DNA of 64,000 nt. Source: Bacteroidales bacterium (GTDB taxonomy: Bacteria > Bacteroidota > Bacteroidia > Bacteroidales > UBA932). The stretch spans positions 1-64,000 of the forward strand of contig JAAZIA010000045.1 in the NCBI GenBank assembly GCA_012510445.1, read 5' to 3'. The position numbers were made by a program, and so were the translations under genes. A model generated the notes under the pieces. It saw only the letters and a program-made list of their open reading frames with translations. It was not told where the DNA came from and did no database searches. Position 1 is the stretch's first letter, and every line of letters begins with the position of its first letter. Positions 27,192 through 33,991 of this stretch are shown here, one piece after another.

Positions 27192-28460
27192 ATGGATGTT
27201 ACTGGAATTAAGCAAAGATTTGAAATTATTGGAAACAGCCCTTTATTGGACAGGGCGCTGGATATAGCTGCTCAGGTAGCCACTACGGATCTCTCTGTTT
27301 TGGTTACCGGTGAAACGGGTGTTGGAAAAGAATTTATTCCTAAGATTATACACTCCTACAGCATAAGAAAACACGGTCACTATTTTGCTGTCAACTGCGG
27401 AGCCATTCCGGAGGGCACTATAGATTCGGAATTGTTTGGGCATTTAAAAGGATCTTTTACCGGAGCTCACGAAGACAGGAAAGGGTATTTTGAAGCAGCA
27501 GACAAAGGCACGCTTTTTCTTGACGAGGTGGCAGAACTACCCTTATCTACGCAAGTACGCCTGTTGAGAGCTTTGGAAACGGGAGAGTTTATACGGGTGG
27601 GTTCTTCTACGGTACAGAAGACAGATGTACGCGTAATAGCTGCTACCAACGTGAATCTGCACCATGCCATTAAGTCGGGGAAATTTAGAGAAGATCTTTA
27701 TTATAGATTAAATACGGTGCCTATTACCGTTCCGGCATTGAGGGAACGTCCCGGAGACATTCACTTGTTATTCCGGAAGTTTGCGGCAGACTTTGCAGAA
27801 AAGTACAAAATGCCGGTCATTCGTCTTACTGACCAGGCACGTAACGTATTGGAACATTACCGATGGCCGGGCAACGTAAGGCAATTGAAGAACGTAGCTG
27901 AACAACTGAGCGTTTTGGAACAAAACAGAACGGTTACGGCAGAAACCTTACAACGATACCTGCCGGAAGACAGCCCCCTGCACTTGCCGGTGGTATACGA
28001 CAAAGCCGCCCGCGGCAGGGACGACTTTATTTCCGAGAGAGACATTCTCTACAAAATTCTCTTTCAACTGCGTTCAGAAATGGACGACTTGAAAAAAAAG
28101 ATGGACCTGATACAGCAGACAGATTTGACACAACGTACAGACCTGATGCAACGTACAGACCTGATGCAACGTACAGATCTGATGCAACAGAAAGATTTGT
28201 ATCCTGCGTCTGTTTCCGGTACTATGTTATCCCATTCGGTACACGAGCACAACAATGGTGAAGAGGAAGTGACGGAAGGAGAAATCCTGCCCATAGAAAC
28301 GGTAGAAGAAAAACAAGATCTTTCTTTGAATTCTTTAGAGAAAGAATTAATCACAAAAGTACTCCAAAAGAACAAAGGACACCGCAAATCCACGGCTAAA
28401 GAACTGGGCATTGCAGAACGAACTTTGTACCGCAAAATCAAAGAATATGAAATTGAATAA
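27192..28460 (+). CDS. Sigma-54-dependent transcriptional activator without a receiver domain
   Basis: A 422-aa bacterial enhancer-binding protein. The AAA+ domain starts almost at once: Walker A GETGVGKE (about 39-46), the sigma-54 contact loop GSFTGA (canonical GAFTGA) and Walker B GTLFLDEVAELPL. A Fis-type helix-turn-helix ends the protein (HRKSTAKELGIAERTLYRKI). No N-terminal sensory domain is present, so its activity may be set by its level. Between the domains lies a run of 18-bp in-frame repeats (TDLMQR units). First gene of an operon with lptE and secG. Confidence 0.93.
   Translation: MDVTGIKQRFEIIGNSPLLDRALDIAAQVATTDLSVLVTGETGVGKEFIPKIIHSYSIRKHGHYFAVNCGAIPEGTIDSELFGHLKGSFTGAHEDRKGYFEAADKGTLFLDEVAELPLSTQVRLLRALETGEFIRVGSSTVQKTDVRVIAATNVNLHHAIKSGKFREDLYYRLNTVPITVPALRERPGDIHLLFRKFAADFAEKYKMPVIRLTDQARNVLEHYRWPGNVRQLKNVAEQLSVLEQNRTVTAETLQRYLPEDSPLHLPVVYDKAARGRDDFISERDILYKILFQLRSEMDDLKKKMDLIQQTDLTQRTDLMQRTDLMQRTDLMQQKDLYPASVSGTMLSHSVHEHNNGEEEVTEGEILPIETVEEKQDLSLNSLEKELITKVLQKNKGHRKSTAKELGIAERTLYRKIKEYEIE
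28101..28190. repeat. 18-bp coding minisatellite in the sigma-54 activator
   Basis: Five 18-bp units resembling ACAGACCTGATGCAACGT lie in tandem (28101-28118 to 28173-28190) with a partial sixth. They encode a TDLMQR hexapeptide in the linker between the AAA+ domain and the helix-turn-helix. Confidence 0.9.
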
Positions 28461-28950
28461 ATTGCTGCTCCTGCTCCTTTCGCCCTTATTGCTCACACAG
28501 TGTTGGTGGTACTCTTTTTCCGGTACCTCTATTCATCCTCAAGCACAAACCATCAGTGTTTCGTATATTGAAAACCGTGCAGAACGCATTAACCCGGCAC
28601 TGAGCAATACGTTTACAGAAGCTCTAATGGACAAATACACCAAGCTCACCCGGCTTTCTGTAATTCGTGAAGACGGAGATTATGCCGTTGATGGTTATAT
28701 TACAGGATACAATATGGCACCCATTGCCGTAACGTCAGACGAGGTGGCTTCTATGGCAAGACTTACGGTAACAATTAAAATCATATTTCAAAACAAAATG
28801 GATCCTTCAGAAAACTTTGAGAGAGACTTTTCCGGATACGAAGATTACGATTCTACCATATCGTTCGATGCTGCCGAAGGGGGCTTGGTAGACGCCATAG
28901 TAGAAAAAATAGTAGAAGACATTTTCAACGCCACCGTAGCCAACTGGTAA
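28447..28950 (+). CDS. lptE: LPS-assembly lipoprotein LptE-like
   Basis: A 167-aa lipoprotein from the ATG at 28447 (MKLNKLLLLLLSPLLLTQC, Cys19). Its sequence after the lipobox (WWYSFSGTSIHPQAQTISV) matches the Bacteroidota LptE family, in which LptE plugs the LptD barrel that inserts LPS in the outer membrane. The position between a sigma-54 activator and secG is a recurrent Bacteroidales arrangement. The start overlaps the end of the activator gene by 14 bp. The track start at 28411 was rejected because it adds 12 residues before the signal peptide. Confidence 0.88.
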   Translation: MKLNKLLLLLLSPLLLTQCWWYSFSGTSIHPQAQTISVSYIENRAERINPALSNTFTEALMDKYTKLTRLSVIREDGDYAVDGYITGYNMAPIAVTSDEVASMARLTVTIKIIFQNKMDPSENFERDFSGYEDYDSTISFDAAEGGLVDAIVEKIVEDIFNATVANW

Positions 28951-28962
28951 AACAAAAAAATC

Positions 28963-29805
28963 ATGGATACTTCAGTTTTTTACAAACAATACGTAAACGC
29001 AGCACCGCAAGAGCTGGCCCCCAACGGATATGTACTTCAAGACCTGGTTCGTCGTTACCCTTGGTTCTCCCTAGGGTACCTCCTGTTATTCAAAGCGCTC
29101 TGCGGCATGGGTGGTGACGCCAGTCTTTCCCAATCAGAAAAAACAGCCGCCTATATCTACTCACGAAAGAAACTGTATTTCATACTGCAACAAACCAGAA
29201 AGGATTTTGAAACACTTGCCGAGGAAGAGTTTTTCACCCTGGACGTCCCAGAGCAAGAGCCCATTTTAGACACAGGAGCCGCCGCAGACAAAACCCTATC
29301 CGCCGCCGCAGACAAAACCCTGGCCGCCGCCGCAGACAAAACCCTGGCCGCCGCCGCAGACAAAACCCTGGCCGCCGCCGCAGACAAAACCCAAAGCCGA
29401 AGTATCGGGACGGCTTCTCTTTCCGATGCAGGTCCTCTGGAATTTGTTTTGGACATTCCAAAGAATCGTACTTTTTATCCAGGAGCGGATTATTTCGGAA
29501 AAGAACAAATGGCTTCTGTCTCGTTAGATGTAACTACGCCCATAGATCGTTTTATAAGTGAGAACCCCCGGTTTACGCAAGCACTCAAAAGAGCGGGAGA
29601 GAATCTGGACACCTCAGAACAAGATGCACCGCCGGCACTCAAAGACGATGAATTTGTAACAGAAACCCTTGCAAAGATTTACGCTGCGCAAGGTTACCAT
29701 AAATTAGCCATTGACTGTTACGCAAAACTTATTTTGCTATATCCGGAAAAAAGCGCTTACTTTGCGTCCCTTGTAGAAGAAATCAAACAAAAATCCAATA
29801 ATTAA
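28963..29805 (+). CDS. Conserved hypothetical protein with a C-terminal TPR-like helix pair
   Basis: A 280-aa soluble protein of unknown function. The N-terminal part (PNGYVLQDLVRRYPWFSLGY) recurs in Bacteroidales genes between lptE and secG, as far as I recall. The C-terminal helices LAKIYAAQGYHKLAIDCYAK fit a tetratricopeptide repeat. Five 24-bp repeats give an AAADKTLA tract at about residues 106-145, which would form a flexible linker. It is 12 bp from lptE and 2 bp from secG. Confidence 0.8.
   Translation: MDTSVFYKQYVNAAPQELAPNGYVLQDLVRRYPWFSLGYLLLFKALCGMGGDASLSQSEKTAAYIYSRKKLYFILQQTRKDFETLAEEEFFTLDVPEQEPILDTGAAADKTLSAAADKTLAAAADKTLAAAADKTLAAAADKTQSRSIGTASLSDAGPLEFVLDIPKNRTFYPGADYFGKEQMASVSLDVTTPIDRFISENPRFTQALKRAGENLDTSEQDAPPALKDDEFVTETLAKIYAAQGYHKLAIDCYAKLILLYPEKSAYFASLVEEIKQKSNN
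29278..29397. repeat. 24-bp coding minisatellite in the lptE-secG hypothetical gene
   Basis: Five 24-bp units, GCCGCCGCAGACAAAACCCT plus 4 bp, run from 29278 to 29397. Units 2 to 4 are identical, a sign of recent copy-number change. They encode AAADKTLA. Confidence 0.93.
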
Positions 29806-29807
29806 AA

Positions 29808-30146
29808 ATGTATACAGCAACCGCCATTCTTATTGTTATAGCAAGCATATTGCTAACCCTTGTTGTTCTGGTACAGAACTCTAAGGGAGGCGGACTGGCA
29901 GCCAATTTTGCAACAGGTAACACCACATTTGGCGTTCGTCAGACGGCCGACTTTTTGGAAAAAACCACATGGACCCTAGCCATTACCATTTTGGTATTGT
30001 GTCTTTTGGGTACTACTTTCATATCAACAGGAAAAGCGAAGAAAGCTTCTGACCTGGAACAACGTTTGGAGCAAACTCAACAAACCCCCGGCCTTCCCCA
30101 ATTCCCGGTAGGAACGGAAGACCTGCCACTCACCCCCGTTGAATAA
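29808..30146 (+). CDS. secG: Preprotein translocase subunit SecG
   Basis: A small inner-membrane subunit of the SecYEG channel that aids protein export. The 112 aa have two transmembrane helices: TAILIVIASILLTLVVLVQ at about 4-22 and TWTLAITILVLCLLGTTFI at about 54-72. The connecting loop SKGGGLAANFATGN is typical of SecG. It is the last gene of the sigma-54 activator operon and converges on the large PspC gene, with repeat array B between them. Confidence 0.95.
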   Translation: MYTATAILIVIASILLTLVVLVQNSKGGGLAANFATGNTTFGVRQTADFLEKTTWTLAITILVLCLLGTTFISTGKAKKASDLEQRLEQTQQTPGLPQFPVGTEDLPLTPVE

Positions 30147-30149
30147 GAT

Positions 30150-30270
30150 ACTTTAGATTCAATCTAGCGCGCCAGAGTTTTCAGCCACTGCTGTATTTCT
30201 CTGGCAACTAGCCATTTGCTATTTTTGCAAAAAGGTTGGCGCGTTAGATTGAATCTAACTGCGCCAAAAC
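30150..30270 (+). repeat. 121-bp repeat, copy 1
   Basis: Begins ACTTTAGATTCAATCTAGCG and ends CTAACTGCGCCAAAAC. Its ends form an inverted repeat built on TTAGATTCAATCTA plus GCGCGCCA. Copy 2 at 30865-30985 is in the same orientation and has the same length, with roughly 15 differences by eye. Confidence 0.9.
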
Positions 30271-30401
30271 ATTGCGTACCCACACCCACACTTTAGTGCG
30301 TCGCACTCGGAGGTTAATTTACTGGTTACCTGCAAGTTACCAAAAACATGTATAGGGGTACGTTTATAGTAATCGACTATAGTACGGCCTTCAAATATAG
30401 T

Positions 30402-30446
30402 GCGCCAAAAGCTTTTGGCGCTTTTTAAAGCGCTGCTTTGCAGCTC
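30402..30446. repeat. Cluster of dyads including a perfect 20-bp palindrome
   Basis: GCGCCAAAAGCTTTTGGCGC (30402-30421) is a perfect palindrome. It runs into GCGCTTT-TT-AAAGCGC (30418-30433) and then GCTGC-TTT-GCAGC. The cluster resembles the reverse complement of the 513-562 region beside array A. Confidence 0.8.
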
Positions 30447-30473
30447 CTTCTTTTTAACGCAGCATGTGCATAT

Positions 30474-30859
30474 GTAAAGGTAGGAAGTCACTGTTTTCAA
30501 GAAAAGAGGTCTAACTGTCTGTATATGCGCACATAGCAAGATCGGCGTCAGTTTTTCTTACCTCCTACCTTTACACGATTTGCTGTTTTCCTGTAAAGGT
30601 AGGAAGTCACTGTTTTTTGAGAAAAGTGTATAATTACTTGATTTTGTGCGCATAACAAGGACAGGTGTGTTTTTTCTTACCTCCTACCTTTACACGATTT
30701 GCTGTTTTCCTGTAAAGGTAGGAAGTAGTTGTTTTTTGAGAAAAGTGTACAACTGCTTGATTTTGTGCGCATAACAAAGGCAGGTGTATTTTTTCTTACC
30801 TCCTACCTTTACACGATTTGCTGTTTTCCTGTAAAGGTAGGAAGTAGTTGTTTTTTGAG
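30474..30859 (-). repeat. Repeat array B: three full and one partial 119-bp-period units
   Basis: Units of 101 bp at 30474-30574, 30593-30693 and 30712-30812 are separated by 18-bp spacers (ACGATTTGCTGTTTTCCT). A fourth unit starts at 30831 and breaks off at about 30859. The reverse complement aligns with array A nearly without gaps, ends and spacer included, so the family is the same and the orientation opposite. Confidence 0.93.
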
Positions 30860-30864
30860 TAGGC

Positions 30865-30985
30865 ACTTTAGATTCAATCTAGCGCACCAGAATTTTCAAC
30901 CACTGCTGCATTTCTCTTGCAACCAGCTACTTGCGGTTTTTGCAAAAAAAATTGGCGCGTTAGATTCAATCTAACTGCGCCAAAC
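30865..30985 (+). repeat. 121-bp repeat, copy 2
   Basis: Direct repeat of 30150-30270. It replaces the rest of the fourth array B unit, so it may have entered or recombined there. It runs into the 10-bp tandem repeat. Confidence 0.9.
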
Positions 30986-31029
30986 TGCGCCAAACTGCGC
31001 CAAACTGCGCCAAAACTGCGCAAAACTGC
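30974..31029. repeat. 10-bp tandem repeat, about five copies
   Basis: The unit CAAACTGCGC repeats at 30981, 30991 and 31001 and continues as CAAAACTGCG and CAAAACTGCA. It is an expansion of the right end of the 121-bp repeat (AACTGCGCCAAA) and ends about 20 bp from the stop codon of the PspC gene. Confidence 0.9.
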
Positions 31030-31048
31030 ATCCAAATGCAGTGGTGCT

Positions 31049-32890
31049 TTAATCAAAGCCTTTAATGGTGACTTTGCGGGAGCTCGATTTACCAAATTCG
31101 TGGTAGATGGGTTTGCGTACGATGATCACTTGGTTAGCGGGAACGTACAATCTTAGGGAGCCTATGGTGCCGTCCCAAGGATGGGCTTTGTTAATCTGGT
31201 ACGAGGGGATGGTCATCACATTGCCGGTTAAATGAAAAGCGGGTGTTTGTTTTTCTGCCGTTTCCAGTGCATCTGATTTTGATTGACCAAAGGAGCGAGA
31301 TTTCAGCAATACAGACGGAGTCTCAAACTGGGACTGTCGTACAACGGTTACAGGCGGAAATATGACCACATTGGGATCTTTTCTTTTGCCTTCAATCCAT
31401 CCCAGTTTGTAAACCGCGTTGTCTGCTTCTATCCAGTAGCGCTCAAACAGAAAATCTTCCCTTGCATCCAGGTCTATGAATAAGGTGTCTGAGGTTAGTT
31501 CAATAGGTATGCGTTCTTCTACAGAGGCGTGCTTTTTGAAATGTGAAGCTCCACGGGAGCCGGTTACAATCAGACCAACCAGTGCGACAAGCCAAGTGAA
31601 AAACATAATACCGCCAATCCATCGAGGGCCTCTTATGTTGAATACCAGAACAGAGCCGAGGTATAAGAAGCCCAGTACGGGAATAAGAACCGTGAGCATA
31701 CCAAACACCTTGAACCAGAAGATGCTACCTGTAAAAGCCACTAGGTTAAACAGTGCAGTAGGAAGGAAATTCAGGGCAAATCCCGTAACGGAAAAGGCCA
31801 GAACCAAGCTTATTAATACAGCAGAGCTGCCTATCAGAAAAAACAACCCTACAATCACTGCAACTACTCGTAGTAAAATATACCACGCCTTATTTCTGCC
31901 GGAAGAGCTATACGAAGGATGACGGTAAGAATCGTAGAGGCTGTGTGATGTTCCATAGCTTTGTGACGGCTCGAAGCTGCGAGGTGCACGAGAGCTGCGA
32001 GGTGCACGAGAGCTGCGAGGTGCACGAGAGCTGCGAGGTGCACGAGAGCTGCGAGGTACACGAGAGCTGCGAGGTGCACGAGAGCTGTATGCTGCACGAG
32101 AGCTGCGAGGTACACGAGAGCTGCGTGGTGCACGAGAGCTGCGTGGTACACGAGAGCTGTATGTTGCACGAGAGCTGTGTGCTGCACGAGAGCTGTGTGC
32201 TGCACGAGAGCTGTGTGTTGCACGAGAGCTACGCGATGCTCGGGCAGAGCTGCGTGTCCTGTCAGCTCTGCTTACACGCTGTAACCCTCTTGCAGACAGC
32301 GGTTCCCCGCGCATGGCATATTTTTCTTCTACGGTGCGTGCTGCCGGTATGAGGATCCACATAATCAAATAAATTATAAAGAAGAACCCTCCAAAGTTGA
32401 AAGTAAAAGTACCCCGACCAGAGATAAATTCACCGTAGTGAACAACAGAAGGTAAAAAGAGCAAAACAGCATATACCAGGCGGACAATCACCACGTCTAT
32501 ATTAAAATAGGCAGCCAGTCCCGAACAAACTCCGCCAAGCACTTTGCGGTCTATGTTCCGATACAATTTCTTAGGTGGAAAGGGGGTATCGTGGTATGTA
32601 CTGCCAGTAAAATCAGAGGCTCCGCTTTCTTCTTCTATAACTTCCAGCGGTCCCATAATTTCTAAAACTTGGTTTACTATGTCTTTAGATACTACATGTT
32701 CTCCGGCATGGGTGCGTTCAGAAAGAAGCTCGGCAATACGCTCTTCTATTCCGTCCACTATTTCCATCCCTCCTTCCTTGCCGGAATAGTACCTGCGTAA
32801 ATGGTCCAGATATACTTTTAGAGTGCTATAGGCATCTTCCGACAGCGTAAAAGGTATCTTATTGATACTTACCCTGATTACTTTTTTCAT
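31049..32890 (-). CDS. Large PspC-domain membrane protein with an arginine-serine repeat
   Basis: A 613-aa membrane protein. The N-terminal region (about 1-80) is shared with the smaller PspC protein upstream. A PspC domain follows (KKLYRNIDRKVLGGVCSGLAAYF) with a transmembrane helix ending WILIPAARTVEEKY. Then comes a basic tract of about 14 hexapeptides, SSRAPR and variants (about residues 215-305). Three or four further helices and a soluble C-terminal domain complete it. PspC domains occur in membrane-stress systems. It overlaps the PadR gene by 4 bp. Confidence 0.85.
   Translation of the reverse strand: MKKVIRVSINKIPFTLSEDAYSTLKVYLDHLRRYYSGKEGGMEIVDGIEERIAELLSERTHAGEHVVSKDIVNQVLEIMGPLEVIEEESGASDFTGSTYHDTPFPPKKLYRNIDRKVLGGVCSGLAAYFNIDVVIVRLVYAVLLFLPSVVHYGEFISGRGTFTFNFGGFFFIIYLIMWILIPAARTVEEKYAMRGEPLSARGLQRVSRADRTRSSARASRSSRATHSSRAAHSSRAAHSSRATYSSRVPRSSRAPRSSRVPRSSRAAYSSRAPRSSRVPRSSRAPRSSRAPRSSRAPRSSRAPRSFEPSQSYGTSHSLYDSYRHPSYSSSGRNKAWYILLRVVAVIVGLFFLIGSSAVLISLVLAFSVTGFALNFLPTALFNLVAFTGSIFWFKVFGMLTVLIPVLGFLYLGSVLVFNIRGPRWIGGIMFFTWLVALVGLIVTGSRGASHFKKHASVEERIPIELTSDTLFIDLDAREDFLFERYWIEADNAVYKLGWIEGKRKDPNVVIFPPVTVVRQSQFETPSVLLKSRSFGQSKSDALETAEKQTPAFHLTGNVMTIPSYQINKAHPWDGTIGSLRLYVPANQVIIVRKPIYHEFGKSSSRKVTIKGFD
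31976..32230. repeat. 18-bp coding minisatellite in the large PspC gene
   Basis: About 14 units of 18 bp like AGCTGCGAGGTGCACGAG encode SSR-A-P-R hexapeptides on the minus strand. The four units nearest 31980 are the most alike. The antisense strand is open as well and would read HESCEV repeats. Confidence 0.93.
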
Positions 32891-33219
32891 TTTCTTAAAA
32901 TCTCAAGTGTTTCTACCAATTCTTTCCAAGCCTTGTCCATTTCCAGAAGTACGGCTTGCCCTTTGTCTGTGAGGGAGTAATATTTACGAGGAGGTCCTTG
33001 AGTGGACTCTTCCCAACGGTACGTAAGAAGACCCTGATTTTTCTGCCGGGTCAATAAAGGGTACAATGTCCCCTCTACCACTATAATACGCGCCTCTTTC
33101 AGTTTGCCAATCAATTCAGAGGCGTATGCGTGTTTTTTTTCTAAAATGCTAAGGATGCAATACTCCAGTACGCCTCTACGCATTTGCGATTTAATGTTTT
33201 CAATATTGTTTTGATTCAT
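32887..33219 (-). CDS. PadR-family transcriptional regulator
   Basis: A 110-aa PadR winged-helix protein. Hallmarks are MRRGVLEYCILSILEKKHAY, VEGTLYPLLTRQKNQGLL and PPRKYYSLTDKG. It lies between two PspC genes; its stop overlaps the ATG of the large PspC gene (ATGA). It probably represses the operon through the dyad next to the operon's -7 box. Confidence 0.94.
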   Translation of the reverse strand: MNQNNIENIKSQMRRGVLEYCILSILEKKHAYASELIGKLKEARIIVVEGTLYPLLTRQKNQGLLTYRWEESTQGPPRKYYSLTDKGQAVLLEMDKAWKELVETLEILRK

Positions 33220-33247
33220 AACGGCTCTTTTTAGTTGATTAAGGTTC

Positions 33248-33853
33248 TTAGCGATGCTTGCTATAACGACGCAAATTTTCAGCAGTTATAGGGAGTCCTC
33301 GCATTTCCAGTTTTTCAGAAGCTGTTCGTGCTTTTGGGACGGCAATCCAAAGAATAATATAAATCCAAAACCCTGCACTTCCCATGAAGAAAGAAGCTAC
33401 TGCCAGTACGCGTACCAGTACGGGATCACAATTAAAGTAAGCAGCCAGACCGCTGCAGACTCCTCCTATTACAGAATCATCGGGATTTCTGTACAACCGT
33501 CGTTCCGGTTTTTCGCCCAGACCGTCGTAACGTTCGTAATCTGAATACCCGTTACGACGTTTGGCCCTCGCCGTCCGTTCCTGCCTTTCTTCCCGCGCTG
33601 CAGAATCGTTAGGGTATCCCAGTTGTCTTATCACACGCTCTACTACCTCTAATGAAACTACCTCTGTTTTGCCTGTAGTATATTCAAAGAAAAGTTCGGC
33701 AATGCGTTGCTCAACGTCTTCCATAACTTCTGCCGCTTCTTTACTATCCATTTCACTACGAAAGCGTTCCAGGTAAAGATCCAGCCTTTGGTATGCATCT
33801 TCTTCTATGATAAAGCTGCTTTTTCCAATGCCTACATTCAATACTTTTTTCAT
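33248..33853 (-). CDS. Small PspC-domain membrane protein
   Basis: A 201-aa protein with an N-terminal soluble domain (about 1-75), a charged linker, and a PspC domain (RRLYRNPDDSVIGGVCSGLAAYF) with a helical hairpin ending WIYIILWIAVPKARTASEK. It is paralogous to the first 200 residues of the large PspC protein. It is first in the PspC-PadR-PspC operon. Likely role in membrane homeostasis, from the family. Confidence 0.9.
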   Translation of the reverse strand: MKKVLNVGIGKSSFIIEEDAYQRLDLYLERFRSEMDSKEAAEVMEDVEQRIAELFFEYTTGKTEVVSLEVVERVIRQLGYPNDSAAREERQERTARAKRRNGYSDYERYDGLGEKPERRLYRNPDDSVIGGVCSGLAAYFNCDPVLVRVLAVASFFMGSAGFWIYIILWIAVPKARTASEKLEMRGLPITAENLRRYSKHR

Positions 33854-33873
33854 AATTTTCCTTTAATAAAAAT

Positions 33874-33903
33874 TCGCATTCAGAATAATATGCGACAAAG
33901 ATA
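33874..33903 (-). promoter_or_regulatory. PspC operon promoter with adjacent dyad
   Basis: TATCTTTG on the minus strand (33896-33903) is followed directly by the dyad TCGCAT-N10-ATGCGA (33874-33895). The arrangement copies that of the other PadR operon (25353-25381): dyad on the transcription start. Candidate PadR operator. Confidence 0.55.
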
Positions 33904-33977
33904 TATAAAAAAATTGATACCTTGTACCACAAGGTACTGAAATATTTAAAAAATCTTAAAAGAAACCTATATATGCC

Positions 33978-33985
33978 TATCTTTG
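33978..33985 (+). promoter_or_regulatory. -7 box for sdaA
   Basis: TATCTTTG ends 6 nt before the sdaA ATG, predicting a leaderless or nearly leaderless transcript. Confidence 0.65.
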
Positions 33986-33991
33986 TAGGCT

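Larger units (their letters stand above)
30147..31048. other. 902-bp repeat-filled convergent intergenic region
   Basis: No gene is supported here. From left to right it holds a 121-bp repeat copy, a stretch with several dyads (30271-30473), array B of the 119-bp-period family, a second 121-bp copy in the same direction, and a 10-bp tandem repeat. It lies between the 3' ends of secG and the large PspC gene. Other convergent pairs in the window are overlapping or a few bases apart, so this gap is exceptional. Confidence 0.85.

Noticed and set aside
29234-29508. Minus-strand ORFs with CLRRRPGF or FVCGGGQG repeats
   Set aside because: Shadows of the AAADKTLA minisatellite on the opposite strand.
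30255-30539. Minus-strand ORF (94 aa) across the repeat region
   Set aside because: It spans unrelated repeat modules and palindromes and shows no domain or promoter.
1-31048. The 30 kb between the arrays as a genomic island or integrative element
   Set aside because: The content is housekeeping (aspS, thyA, folA, rnhB, lepA, secG) with no integrase, att site or shift in base or codon use that I can see.
31945-32352. Plus-strand ORF with HESCEV repeats (135 aa)
   Set aside because: It is the antisense of the in-frame SSRAPR minisatellite of the PspC gene; the periodic sequence keeps the frame open. No promoter or conserved domain.
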